From Phyllostachys edulis (Eukaryota > Streptophyta > Magnoliopsida > Poales > Poaceae), in the NCBI GenBank assembly GCA_036346405.1, contig CM070568.1, positions 3,044,221 through 3,108,220 of the forward strand: a stretch of DNA of 64,000 nt. Reading direction: 5' to 3'. This document shows positions 10,466 through 21,307 of this stretch, piece by piece. Positions within the stretch are counted from its first letter, which is position 1. Each line of letters starts with the position of its first letter. Below the pieces are notes generated by a model. The model searched no databases and was not told where the DNA came from. It saw only the letters and a list, made by a program, of their open reading frames with translations. Position numbers and translations under genes: made by a program.

Positions 10466-11201
10466 CGAGCACCGAGACCGCCTCGCCATCCTCTCTCTTT
10501 CCCCTCACCTCTCTTCCCCTCTCTCCCTCCGAGCTCACCGCGATTGGAGCTTTCCTCGCCACCGTGGAGCTTCCCGCCGCACCCGCCCGCCATTGCCGAG
10601 TCTCCTCCGCCGCCAACCCCGCCACCAAGATCGCCAGAGCCAAAGGCGCACTGGTGCGCCTCCTTCGCCGAGTTCCCACGGAACCCGCGTTGCCGCCATC
10701 GAGCCGCCGCCTCTGCCGCTCTTCGCCTTCGTCGCCGACCTTCCCGTGCTTGCCTTGCGTCGTCAAGGCCGTGAGCACCAGCCGCCCGCGACCTCCTCTT
10801 CATGCTAGTGCCCTCTCACTGCCTGGCATGCGCCGTTCACGGCGACCATTGGGCCGAGCGCCGCTGCCTGGGTCCGGCGTGGCAAGCCACGAGCTGCCGT
10901 GGCGCCCGGTCGTGATCGCGTCACACCCTTTTGTCGACGTGGCTGCCCGGTCGGAGCTGAGTGGAATTTCTCAGATTTTCTTTAGGAAAATAATTCCGAA
11001 AAATCAGGAAAATCTCCAAATTCATCATTTTATGTGTTTTCCAACTTCTTTTGGCCATAACTTTCTCATTCGAACTCCGATTCGAGTGATTCAAATTCTA
11101 AATTCATCTAAATTCCTTGTCTTCCTATTAGTATTTATTTGGTATTTATTTGGATTTTATTTGGAGTTGTTTTATTTATTTAGCTTTGTTCGCACGTATA
11201 G

Positions 11202-12549
11202 ATTCCGGCGTTTCGGAAGATTTCACAGACCCGACGACTGAAGCACCTCTACTCTTCAACGAAGGCAAGTCGTAGATATTTGATCATATTGAACCCATCT
11301 TTATAAAAGTATATTGTTTGATATAAACATGCATTGCTAATTTTATAATAATGGTTTCGAGAATTAGTTAATTACCTAATTGCCATTATGCCTCCTTGAT
11401 AATTTGTGAACGACATGTAACCTTGAATGACATAAATCCCTGGACACCCTAGGATGGATTATTTTAGTTGGACATTATTGAAATACCAACATGGGTATCG
11501 TTTTATGCTTAGCCATGCTTTAGTTATACGATAGATTCACAATCACTTACTCAAAAATGATTGAACTTGACTTACTGAGATATGGAATTATGGTGCGATA
11601 CCACTGTTGTGCAACTATAGTGCAAAATCACAGTTGTGTCAATTGGGGTGTGATACCATTGTGATTAAAATTTGTTGTGCCATGACTAGGGTGGTCATTT
11701 GGCCGGGTTGAACAAAATTGATTTATGCTCGGACTAGTGGGCGGTGGTAATGGTGGGTGCGGGAAGCACATTTGGAATGCGGAAATGTCTCGTCTGAGCA
11801 GCCAACTAAGGACTTAACCTTGAACCATTGATCTGGGTCATTATCGTATGACCACATGCCTATTATGGGGTAGACCTGGCCCACTAATTAGTAATGTTTT
11901 GATTCGGTTCTGTTTGGGTTGGGAACGGCGCAAGAGGGGGTCCAGAATGGCGAAACCTTAGCGGGCAGAACCGAGTCAAAAACAAGACTTTGTAAAGGCC
12001 TTGTCACGTGCTCTAGACTGCTTACCTACAATAGTGAGCAGTGGTATTGATGGATGCCAAACTAACTAGAGAAGTCGTGTCTTGTGGGTAAAGTTGTACA
12101 ACCTCTGCAGAGTGTAAAACTATTCGAATAGCCGTGTCCCCGGTTATGGACATGCCTGGTGATTTCACGCAAAGGGTAGATCTTTTATCGAAAATATTAG
12201 AATGGGTTGTTCGAATCTTGTAGATGGTTGTGGTTGATGGTTGGAAAGTGAACAGGGTGTTCACTAGTTGTTTCAAAGAAAATTGATTACTTATGTATTA
12301 ATCTTTTAAATTGTGCCTTGCAATCTACTTACTGTATTTAAATGTCAAATATTGCTTTCTGCAAAATAGCCATAAAACTATCCTTGTCAAGCCTTGCATG
12401 AATACTATTTGCATACATTTTCCTGTGACTTGCTGAGTACATTCAAAGTACTCACGGCTTTGCGCCCTCTGTTTAAATCAGCACAAGAGGGTGAACCAGA
12501 GAACTCAGAGCTCTATGGAGAAGAATATTTTGAAGACTTTGCGAACTAG
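11202..12549 (+). CDS. LTR2-resident two-exon acidic ORF
   Basis: Block a (11202-11264, 63 bases) follows GTATAG and includes SGVSEDFTDPTTEAPL. It ends GAAG before GCAAGT. Block b begins after AAATCAG (12482) and reads through EGEPENSELYGEEYFEDF to TAG at 12547-12549. Block a contributes one codon base and block b two, so the joined frame is open with no stop. A second acceptor six bases downstream keeps the same frame. The product is short, acidic and of unknown function. No start codon is identified upstream of block a. Confidence 0.45.
12079..12156 (+). repeat. Conserved palindromic core, LTR2 copy
   Basis: Contains CTCTGCAGAG and CTATTCGAATAG as in LTR1. It lies inside the intron-like stretch between the two acidic blocks. 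Confidence 0.9.
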
Positions 12550-12839
12550 GTCGCGTCCTTCACTCGATTGCCGGTGGGCATATTGGGTGACCTCCACCGG
12601 ATGTTTGATTTCCGCTGCAAGCTCTCTTTTGTTGCTAAGCCCTGCGTGGCAAACTTTGTAAGATTTGACCATAAGGTCTTTTTGCTATTAAATATTAATT
12701 TGTTTGCTTCATCTATAGTTTAGGGTACGGTTTTGATTACACCAATGTTGCAACTTTGTGCACTAGCTACGGATCCAGGGAATAGTGCGGTTATACACAA
12801 AGGGTCCTGGATTCGGAGATCCGGGGTGCCTACAGCATG

Positions 12840-14024
12840 CATGAAACGCAATGGAGTGGCTTCATTTTTTTTAATTTTTGATTACAAGAAGCTTTGGAGA
12901 TTACCCAAAATAACAAGCTAGTATTTCTAAAATTGCACAAACAACATATCAAGCCTAACAGCGCTAGCAAGATCATGATAAGACATATATATCAAAGCTA
13001 CGCTCGAAGGCTTAATGTAAAGCAATAAATTTGATCAATTTAAGCAAAGCTTCAAATCTAGCAAGTTCGTCAACAGGGATCCTAAAATGATAGTGGCCAT
13101 GTTAAAATATCAAAGTTAGATAAAAAAAAAGCTAACACAGACCACATTAAGAGACAAACAAGTCCTAAATTGAATCATTTTGCTCAATTTTCTCAAACGC
13201 CCATTTTTCAACAGTTTTTCATTTGCAATGAATATTGAAGTTGACTAATGGTCTAACTTAGTGAAAAGATCCTGAACTAGGAGCCATCCACAAACTCTTC
13301 CTAAGCTTCGACCAGAAGTTGATTAAAGGTATATCTTAGTAAAGAAGATCCTGGACTAGGAGGCATCCACAAACTCTTCCTAAGCTTCTACGAGGGCGAC
13401 AAATCTTGAGGTTCATGTCGGTTTTGACAAGCAGTCCCCATGAGATCGTCTGGATCATCAAACTATCTCCAAGTTCATGTCTACGACATGCAGTCTCGTA
13501 AGAGTAGTTTGGCACAATTTAAGCATAAGATAATCTTGAAATTGATTTTTCATTTTCACAAGAGCATTTTTAGATTCTCAGAAACACAAGAAGCTCAAGT
13601 AATGATCAATTTTAGATTCAAGAGCTAACAAAGCAATTTTAATAGGGCCAATGTCACAAAAGGAGCACTATTGCGCAACTAACTAAAACATCCACAGATT
13701 GTAGTTTTTAGTTCGAGTTGTCTTAAAGTTCTAGCTCATACAGCAAAGACTTAGCTACACATGTGAAAGCATGATAATTCTAGCAAGTCAAAGAACTAGA
13801 CATGGCATTGAGTAAGAATTGAAATACTAAAGCTCCAAAGGGTAATAAGCAAAGCTTCATCAATTAAAAGATAAGCAGAAAAGCTTATATTACAATGCAT
13901 CTTTTTGTATTTTTCATGTGAAAGCAATATGATACAATGAGATGCAAAAAAAAACTCAAAAAGCCTAAAAAAGATCAACAAGATCAAAAGAAGATCAAGA
14001 AAAGAGAAAAGATCCAACTCCCCC
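12840..14024 (-). mobile_element. Copia-A 3' spacer, part 2
   Basis: AT-rich non-coding spacer between the RNase H stop and the polypurine tract. A near-duplicate (GATCCTGAACTAGGAGCCAT against GATCCTGGACTAGGAGGCAT) lies near 13268 and 13347. I see no env-like ORF and no transmembrane frame. Confidence 0.6.
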
Positions 14025-14474
14025 TCAAACCAACCCATAGGGATAAATTACCCCTAACTCACTCCTCAAGGTGGCAAACCTTGATGGGTCTAAAGGCTTG
14101 GTGAGGATATCAACCACCTGAGCCTCGGACTCCACAAAATGTAGCACAATATCACCTTTCTCAACATGGTCTCTAAGGAAGTGATAGCGAATATCTACGT
14201 GCTTGGTCTGAGAATGTTGCACTGGGTTCTTAGCAATGTTAATAGCAGAAGTGTTATCGCAGAAAAGAGGAACACTAGCAAAGTTTAACCCAAAGTCCTT
14301 AAGAGTGGACACCATCCACAAAATCTGACTACAGCAACTAGTAGCAGCTACATATTCAGCTTCAGCAATGGATTGTGCAATAGAAGACTGCTTCCTAGAT
14401 GACCAAGAGACAAGAGAAGTGCCTAAGAAATGACATGTGCCAGATGTACTCTTCCTATCTAACCGATAGCCCAC
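14025..14474 (-). pseudogene. Copia-A RNase H
   Basis: A 149-residue frame with the copia RNase H signature: DRKSTSGTCHFLG at the start, SIAEAEYVAA (catalytic Glu) in the first third, FCDNTSAI (catalytic Asp) and TKHVDIRYHFLRD in the middle, and DILTKPL near the end, followed by a stop at the normal pol C-terminus. RNase H removes the RNA strand during reverse transcription. The first catalytic Asp (SDSDF) lies upstream in another frame, so the domain is split by a frameshift. Confidence 0.85.
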
Positions 14475-14495
14475 AAAATCAGAATCAGAAAACCC

Positions 14496-14801
14496 TCAAA
14501 TGGACAGCGAAGAAGAACAGGAATACCAAATACCATACTGGAGGGTAGAGTGTAAATACCTGAAGATGCGCTTAACAGCTTGGCGATGTGAAGTCCTCGG
14601 TGACGCCTGAAACCTCGCGCAGAGGCAGACCGCGAAGTGGATGTCCGGTCTTGAGGCCGTCAAGTACAGAAGGGAGCCGATCATGCTACGGTACTCGCGT
14701 TGATCCACGGCTTCTCCTTCCTCATCTGGATCCAAAACAGTCGAAGTCGCCATGGGAGTGGCGATCGGCTTGCAGTCACCCATCTCAAAATGCTTGAGCA
14801 A
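14496..14801 (-). pseudogene. Copia-A reverse transcriptase connection region
   Basis: A 101-residue frame with CKPIATPMATST, YRSMIGSLLYLTASRPDI and a YLHSTLQYGIWY tail, the thumb/connection part of copia pol between the YVDD domain and RNase H. It is out of frame with both neighbours, so at least two indels separate it from them. Confidence 0.8.
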
Positions 14802-14881
14802 ATCCTTGGTGTACTTCGTTTGATGGATGAAGATCCCTTCCTTTCATTGCTTGATTTGTAGCCCAAAAAGTAATTGAGTTC

Positions 14882-15680
14882 TCACATCATGCTCATCTCA
14901 AATTCCCTGGACATGGTCTCAGAAAAACTGGAAACAAGAGCATTAGAGGAACCACCAAAGATAATATCATCAACATAAATCTGAACAAGCAGGAAGTCAT
15001 TGCCATGCCTAAGAATGAAAAGAGCCTTATCTACTTTTCTCATTTCAAAATCATTCTTAAGCAAGAAAGTCTTAAGCCTATCATACCAAGCTCTAGGGGC
15101 TTGCTTAAGACCATACAAGGCTTTGGATAGTTTGTAAACACGATCAGGATGCTTGGGATTCTCAAAGTCAGAGGGTTGTCTAACATACACTTCCTCCTCT
15201 ATAAAACCATTCAAAAAGGCACTCTTAACATCCATTTGATGCAACCTAAAACCTTTAGATGTAGCAAATGCAAGCAAGATGCGAATGGCTTCTAGTCTAG
15301 CAACAGGAGCGAAAGTCTCATCAAAATCTAACCCCCTCAACCTGGCTAAAGCCCTGAGCTACCAATCTAGCCTTGTTTCTAACCACAGAACCATCCTCAT
15401 TTTGTTTATTTTTGAACACCCAACGGGTTCCTATAACATTATGACCACTAGGAGGTTCTACAAGATTCCAAACTTTATTTCTTTCAAAATTCTCTAACTC
15501 CTCATGCATGGTATTGACCCAACTAGCATCAGATAAAGCATGTGATATATCTTTGGGTTCAAAAGAAGCTACAAAAGCAGAGTGAGAGAAAAGACTCGGA
15601 TCACGATATTTGGAGCGAGTGACTCGCTCATGGAGATTACCAATCATCTGATCCGGAGGATATTGCTTCTGAATGTGCAA
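14882..15680 (-). pseudogene. Copia-A reverse transcriptase core
   Basis: Two overlapping frames carry the polymerase domain. The first (15321-15680) holds NVIGTRWVFKNKQNEDG and ARLVAQGFSQVEG. The second (14882-15340) holds FDETFAPVARLEAIR, MDVKSAFLNG (catalytic Asp at residue 37), LYGLKQAPRAWYDRL and YVDD (residues 122-125). The break lies next to the VEG motif, where copia elements normally read through, so a small indel has split the enzyme. The catalytic residues themselves are intact. Confidence 0.88.
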
Positions 15681-15874
15681 AGGAGCGCTGGGGAGATAGC
15701 GTCTCCTCGACCTCCGCAGGTACTGCTAATGAAGAAGTCGCAGCAGGAGCCTCAATTGGAGGTGAAGCGATCAGAAGGTGTTTCGAGCTTGGCGGCTTGC
15801 ACAGAACATCAAGCAATAGGTAGAGGAGCAGCATCAAGTTCATCCTCATCTTCTTCAAAAAAAAATGCTCTCTG

Positions 15875-17230
15875 TCACCGTAAGTCACCTGAAACATCGG
15901 ATCTAGCTCCAGGGCTAGTCTCATCAAAAGTGACATTGCATGTCTCCTGGACAAAGTTAGTTTCAACATTAAAAACCCGAAAACCCCTCGAATGAGCAGG
16001 ATAACCCAGAAATAAACCATCACAAGTCCTTGATTGAAATTTATCTAGGTTTCCTATTTTCAAAAAGAAACACTTTGAACCAAAGACTCGAAAATGCGAA
16101 ACAGAGGGTTTTCTGCCAAATCGAAGCTCATAAGAAGTCTTACCCAAAGACGGTCTCAAAAAGACACGGTTTGAAATATGGCAAGCTGTAGCAATAGCTT
16201 TGGCCCAAAACCTCCTCGGAGTGCTATACTCATCCAGCATCGTCCTAGCCATATCAACTAGGGTCCTGTTCTTCCTTTCCACAACGCCATTTTGCTGAAG
16301 GACGTGTGGAGAAGAGAACTGATGCTCAATACCGCACTCAGCACAAAAAGAGGCAAAAGAAGCATTCTTGAACTCCGTGCCATTGTCACTATGGATCGCT
16401 CTCAAGGCACCAGGAAGTTCAGAAGCCAAACGAAGAACAAGATCATGGTAATGATCAAAAGCCTCATCCTTCGAAGCAAGAAAGAACACCCAGGAATATC
16501 TCAAAAAATCATCGACTATGACAAGAATGTACCATTTGCCACCGACTAACCGAACCCTAGTAAGACCAATAGTATCCATATGAAGCAACTGTCCTGGTCC
16601 ATCAGTCATGACCATAGTCAATGAAGGGTGTGAGGCGGCAACTTGCTTGCTATGCCTATAGGGCGCACATACAGCATCCTTGACAGCTTTGAGTTTAGGC
16701 AAACCTCTCATGAGATCAAGGCCGCTAACTCGTGTCAGATGATCAAAACCAATGTGCCCCAAACGTCGGTGCCAAAGCCAGAAATCAGAAGCAGATGCAA
16801 TTAAATATTTGAGAGATCTAGTAAGAGATTCAGAAAAATCAGCTCCAAAGATTCTACCAACTCTAGAAATCCCAAAAACAAGCTCACCAGCAGAATCAAG
16901 CACACGACAGGCATTCTTCTTAAAATGAGTCTTATAGCCATCATCGAGAAGCTGTGAGACAGAAAGGAGATTGTACCTTAGCTTAGACACAAGCGCGACG
17001 TCCTTGAGAATGAACTTGTCGTTCACCCTGATCACTCCAGTTCCTTCAATGCGCCCTTGTGTATCATCTCCGAAGGTGATGAAGTCATCACCCGTCGACC
17101 GCATGAAGGAGGTGAACCATCTTGTGTCTCCGGTCATGTGGCGTGAACACCCGGAGTCGACGAACCATGTGTTCTTCCCCCTTCCGCGGCAATCCTGAAA
17201 ATCAAGGAACAAAATAACGTTGTGTCTCAA
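15875..17230 (-). CDS. Copia-A protease-integrase (longest open frame)
   Basis: A 451-residue open frame. Residues 22-35 contain the aspartic protease site (FVDSGCSRHMTG, DSG at 25-27). Residues 154-191 are the integrase zinc domain: His154, His159, Cys188 and then Tyr191 where the fourth ligand Cys is expected. The catalytic triad is Asp219, Asp282 and Glu318, with 35 residues between the last two (DD35E). Tyr191 is explained by a single G-to-A change. Integrase inserts the DNA copy and protease processes the polyprotein. The frame ends within the linker after integrase, and the continuation to reverse transcriptase is frame-shifted. Confidence 0.85.
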   Translation of the reverse strand: MRHNVILFLDFQDCRGRGKNTWFVDSGCSRHMTGDTRWFTSFMRSTGDDFITFGDDTQGRIEGTGVIRVNDKFILKDVALVSKLRYNLLSVSQLLDDGYKTHFKKNACRVLDSAGELVFGISRVGRIFGADFSESLTRSLKYLIASASDFWLWHRRLGHIGFDHLTRVSGLDLMRGLPKLKAVKDAVCAPYRHSKQVAASHPSLTMVMTDGPGQLLHMDTIGLTRVRLVGGKWYILVIVDDFLRYSWVFFLASKDEAFDHYHDLVLRLASELPGALRAIHSDNGTEFKNASFASFCAECGIEHQFSSPHVLQQNGVVERKNRTLVDMARTMLDEYSTPRRFWAKAIATACHISNRVFLRPSLGKTSYELRFGRKPSVSHFRVFGSKCFFLKIGNLDKFQSRTCDGLFLGYPAHSRGFRVFNVETNFVQETCNVTFDETSPGARSDVSGDLR

Positions 17231-17768
17231 TACTGGGGTTAGTTAAAAGTGACTTGGGAACCCAGTACTGAGATACACGTCTGCGAGTAGTATGCAAAGC
17301 AGATGTGCTATCCTTGATATTATTTGCAGTTCTATTATGAGTAATGGTAACACGAACATGAGATGCATCCTGTCTAGGAACATGATGATGAGCATGTGCA
17401 ACAAATCCTAGACCAGATTTCTTCTTTTCTAAGTAACCATGTCTCATAAAAGCTCTAGGTTGATTAGATGAAATTCTAGCAATATTTCTCCTAGCATTTT
17501 TCAACCTACGTCAACAGAACTCTACCAAATGTCCACTCTTCTTGCAATAGGTGCAATGGTATTTGGTACCACTGGGAGAAGCATCTTTTTCCTCAAAAGA
17601 AGGTTGGACAAACCCTGCAGATTTAAAAACAATTTTTGCAGGTTGGGTTTTGAATTCAACTAAGCCATTTTCTAAGACCTGAATGACATTAGGCTTGGAT
17701 GTGTCCTGGGCAAAGTTGTATCCTAAACCTTGCTTCTTATAACGAGTTTTAGACGTGTCCAGAATCAT
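17202..17768 (-). pseudogene. Copia-A Gag C-terminal part with intact CCHC knuckle
   Basis: Two adjacent frames joined through a stop. The upstream one ends in CTYCKKSGHLVEFC, a complete CX2CX4HX4C zinc knuckle that binds RNA in nucleocapsid. The downstream one is basic and rich in Arg/Lys/His, leading towards protease. This is the second knuckle of the element; the first, at about 18676-18685, has lost a Cys. Confidence 0.7.
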
Positions 17769-17959
17769 GTTTAACTATTTCTTACGTTTAGAAAAATTTT
17801 CTAGAGTGTCCTTAAGGTAAGCATTTTCCTTTCCAAAGTTAACACATGATTCACAAGTCTTGGCCTTAATGGCTCTAGCATGTTTCTCCCTAAGATGAGC
17901 AACTTCAAGCTTATAGGCTGCATAAGAGGTGTAGACTCAATTGTGTCCTTAAGCTTGGC

Positions 17960-18691
17960 CTATTTAGCTCTAACTGCTTCTAAAATGTCCTTGACTTCAT
18001 GTTCATGTTCTATGCAGAAAGAGTAAAAGCTAGATTTAACATTCCCTAAAGCATCCAACTTGCTAGACTCTAAGCATTTTTCACAGGGAGTAGATTTAAC
18101 ATCAATTAGCTCAGTTCTAGCATTTTCAAGTTGATGCAAAGCAATATCATGAGCAGATTGCAGTTTAGCAAATTCAGAATGTAAAGCATGGCAAGAGGAA
18201 CATTCATCAGATTCAAGAGTCTTAGCATTTGTAAGTTCTAATGTCAAATTATCTACTTGTGACTCTAAGTCCTTGTTCCTAGCCATGGTAAACTCTAAGG
18301 CCTTATCCTGACTCATGAGTTGCTCAAACATGTCATCGCATCTAGTAGAAAGAACATCATAGGAAGGAGGTACCTCATCATTGTCATTGATGTCGACGAT
18401 GTCGGCCATGAAGCACATGCTGGTGAAGTCCTTGGCCTTCCCTTTCTTGTATTGAAGGATCTCCTCCTCCTTGTCCTCCTCGCTCCCAAAGTCCACATCG
18501 CTCATGGATTGCTCTCCAAAAGCGGCAAGGACCCGATGAGCGGCCTTCATGAGCTTGGCAGCATTGTACTTGGGCTTGTTCCCTTGAGGCTTCTTCCAAG
18601 CTGGCTTTTCCTCCTTGTGATTGCTCTTACCTTTCAGCTTGGGGCAATTTGCCCGGATATGATATAGCTCTCCACACTCATAGTATGTCAC
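17960..18691 (-). pseudogene. Copia-A Gag middle part: damaged CCHC and coiled-coil region
   Basis: A 243-residue frame. It opens with YYECGELYHIRANC, where the first Cys of a CX2CX4HX4C knuckle is Tyr (TAC for TGC at 18683-18685). A basic segment follows, then a long acidic and Leu-rich stretch (about residues 110-240) with heptad-like spacing that looks like a coiled coil. It lies between the Gag N-terminal domain and the second knuckle. The domain order is typical of large SIRE-like Gags. Confidence 0.7.
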
Positions 18692-18756
18692 AGGGCCACC
18701 TCTCTTCTTGTTTATAGCATTGTTATATGCCCGTGTGACTTTCTTGACTAAAAGAG

Positions 18757-19492
18757 CTAAATCAGCCTCAGAAGACTCTCAAACTCTTCTCCTTGAACAG
18801 CAGATAAACAAGCAAGAGAAAAACCAGAAGAAGACTTAGAAAAACCATCAGGAGTCCCTTTGAGGGGATCAGCCACCAAAGCCATGTTATCCTTCTTAGG
18901 AAGGCTACCTCTCTTGATCTCATGAGTTTTGAGCTTGCTATAAAGCAGCTCCAAAGTGAGAGTAGAGAGATCGACGTTCTCCTCAATGGCAGTAGCCTTG
19001 ATCTCCCATTCCTTGGTGTTGATTGCAGCCAAGAGGTGGGTGGCATTCTCAGATTGAGAGTACTCAATGTCAACAGCTCTCATCTGATTGATCACCTTGT
19101 TAAAGTGAGTAAAAACATCATCGATGCTCTCACCAGGACGCATCTCGAATTTGTTATACTCTCGCTTGTAGACCGTCTGGCGAACTTGCTTGATCTGGGA
19201 CGATCTCTCATGGTAAGTTTTGAGGTTGTGCCAAATCTCATGTGCGGTCGTAAGGTTGTAAATCCTATCGTACTCTTGCCTACCAAGCCCAGCATATAGA
19301 AGGTTCTTTGCCTTGTTGTTGTTAGCCAAGAGGGCTGCTGAAGCTGGCGTAGCAACTTCGGGCAAAATGGCGGGCTCGAACAACCTCCCATATAGCTTGT
19401 CCTTCGCTCTCAAGGAAAACTCGCATACGATTCTTCAAATAGGCATAGTCGAGCCCATCGAAGACATGCGGCTTGATCGAGTACTTATCCAT
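18757..19492 (-). pseudogene. Copia-A Gag N-terminal domain
   Basis: The likely start is ATG at 19490-19492 (MDKYSIKPHVFDGLDYAYLK), 45 bases after the PBS, but the frame shifts near 19410. The main 218-residue frame then reads GLGRQEYDRIYNLTTAHEIW and MRPGESIDDVFTHFNKVINQ, the UBN2-type copia Gag core. It stops at 18757 just before the zinc-knuckle region, so a second break separates it from the rest of Gag. Gag forms the virus-like particle in the cytoplasm. Confidence 0.82.
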
Positions 19493-19536
19493 CGCCAAGT
19501 TCAGTGACCGGTTAAAATCAAGATTGAACTAACCGG

Positions 19537-19548
19537 GCTCTGATACCA
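19537..19548 (-). other. Primer-binding site of Copia-A (tRNA-Met)
   Basis: The minus strand reads TGGTATCAGAGC two bases after the 5' LTR, a perfect 12-base match to the initiator tRNA-Met 3' end. Confidence 0.9.
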
Positions 19549-19550
19549 CT

Positions 19551-21307
19551 TGTTGGACCGAAAAGGCGACTAGAGGGGGGTGAATAGGAGCACGCTCACT
19601 TTTTCACAAAGGTCATATTCAACTCCAATCTCACTCCAGTAGCTATAAAAGCTATGAAGATCAATCTATAAGTACAACAGAAGACTTGTATTGAATCTAA
19701 ATCAAAATCCCCAAAGCAAAAGATCAAATGAGGTTCAAACCCTAAAGGGCGGTCAGACCGACGGCTTATGGGCGGTCAGACCGAGGCGGTCGATCGGCGT
19801 TATAACCCGATCGACCGATTTCGTCGTAAGTAAGAAAACGGCCAAAACTCAAACCTCAAAACGATCTAACTTTTGATTCGTGATGGCAAACTCCACGAAA
19901 CTTGACACACACCTTCTCAAAGATATTTGGAACCTATTCCAATCGGAGATCGTGAAGATCCAAGCCAAAGTTTCTATCTTTTTTAGTTTGAACGAAGGTA
20001 GTTCAAAAACCGAGTCAAAACGAAAATATGATCTAAAGACTTGCTCGTGGGTGATCGATGATCAAGATGATCCTAGATGGGTTCCCACATGTCACAACAA
20101 GTTAGATCAAGGCAAGAAACCAAGAAAAAACTCGTGGATCAAAGAAAGACCACAAATCACCAAATAGAGAGAAAGAAAGCAAATAGACTCATCTTTGATG
20201 GAACTTTCTTTGGATTGATTTGATATGGTATTGGTTTACAGCCACTCCATCAATAGAGGACAAAGACTCAATACTTGAGCACGAAATCAAATCCAACTCT
20301 CTAGAACCCTAACCTCCACTAATCCTCTCCCTAAGCAAACTAGAGTTTCAAACACAATGAAAGGGTTAGAGAGGGTGCAGCCACCTCCCTCCTCTATTTA
20401 TAGTGGAGGCTTAGACCTTCTAGAAGATTGAACCCTAATGGGCTCCCGTTAAGGCCCAAAACAAATAGGACACATACGCACGCCTTTTAAAGCGCCGTCT
20501 TCATCTCTTGACCTAATCCTCTTCACCTTGCGCCGTGAGTTGGCAAAAGGTCACCAAGGTGGTATTTAGTGAAATTACCAAAATACCCCTTCTCGATCTT
20601 TTTTCAAAGACCGAGTCCCAACTGCGTGAAGCACCTCCCATGCTTCACCACGTGTAGGTTGATCCAGCGGCTCTCATCATGTCGACAAGTCTCTCCCATC
20701 CGGCTCCCACCGAAACCACCATGGCACTTGCACCGACCCCCGCGCCGCTTGATGCAACCCGTCGCACCGAACTGCCCGTTCAGTCACCTTTGTCCCTCTT
20801 GCGCCATGCTTGACTCCATTGACCTCACCCGGCATCCCCGATCGTTCTGGACCTCATCCTCGCCGTTGACCGTCATTGACCTCCAAGCAACCTGCACATC
20901 AATAAACAAAGAAATCGAATCCAGAAACAAGTTCTTTACAACTGGACCCACGTTAGTCAAAACATACATCATGCAACACATATGCCATGAAACCTATGAA
21001 CTTGACCTAACCCAACAATCATCGCCACAAGTTGGCCGATGAAACGAGTGAAAACCGGTCAGACCGCCACTTTAGCCGGTCTGACCGCCCCTGGGACTTA
21101 GCCAAAAATCCACTCGAGGCAATTCGGTCGACCGCCAAAATGGCGGTTGGATAGTGGCCGGTCGATACCATGGCGCCGGCCGGTCAAGACCACTTTGACA
21201 AAGACATTCTCAACTTTGCCGAAAACGCGTGTTTCGACAAACCGTAAGCGACATTGGCAATTATAACATCATCCTAAGATCTCATGCATTTCCCCATGAT
21301 ATCCACA
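19551..21307 (-). repeat. Copia-A 5' LTR
   Basis: About 1757 bases; its minus-strand ends are TGTGGATATC and GGTCCAACA. One TATA-like site (TATAAATAG on the minus strand, 20394-20402) lies mid-LTR. Palindromic CGGTC/GACCG sites lie near 19750-19815 and again near 21055-21095, at both ends of the LTR. Confidence 0.9.
20394..20402 (-). promoter_or_regulatory. TATA box of Copia-A 5' LTR
   Basis: TATAAATAG on the minus strand, upstream of the R/U5 part and gag. The same site is duplicated in the 3' LTR. Confidence 0.7.

Larger units (their letters stand above)
9655..12834 (+). mobile_element. LTR2, 3.2 kb solo LTR (TSD GCATG)
   Basis: It begins TGTAACATCCC and ends GGTGCCTACA, with GCATG on both sides (9650-9654 and 12835-12839). 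It is a complete solo LTR on the plus strand inside the non-coding spacer of Copia-A. It has the same plan as LTR1: TATA box at 10458, GC-rich leader, acidic exon-like blocks and palindromic core. Confidence 0.93.
7541..21307 (-). mobile_element. Copia-A, full-length but decayed Ty1/copia element
   Basis: Two LTRs (7541-9111 and 19551-21307) flank gag and pol read on the minus strand, and GGCTG lies outside both ends (7536-7540 and 21308-21312). The order on the minus strand is 5' LTR, PBS, Gag with two CCHC motifs, protease, integrase, reverse transcriptase, RNase H, spacer, polypurine tract, 3' LTR. The Gag sequence and large size resemble the SIRE/Maximus lineage, though I see no env-like ORF between RNase H and the 3' LTR. 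Frameshifts and lost metal ligands show that it is dead. Solo LTR2 is inserted at 9655-12834. Confidence 0.9.

Noticed and set aside
10342..11241. 299-codon open frame in LTR2
   Set aside because: It begins upstream of the TATA box, so its start would not be transcribed from it, and its end is in a different frame from the acidic blocks. Composition effect.
9123..14024. Env-like ORF between Copia-A RNase H and 3' LTR
   Set aside because: SIRE-like elements can carry one, but after removing LTR2 the spacer has no long frame, signal peptide or membrane segment.
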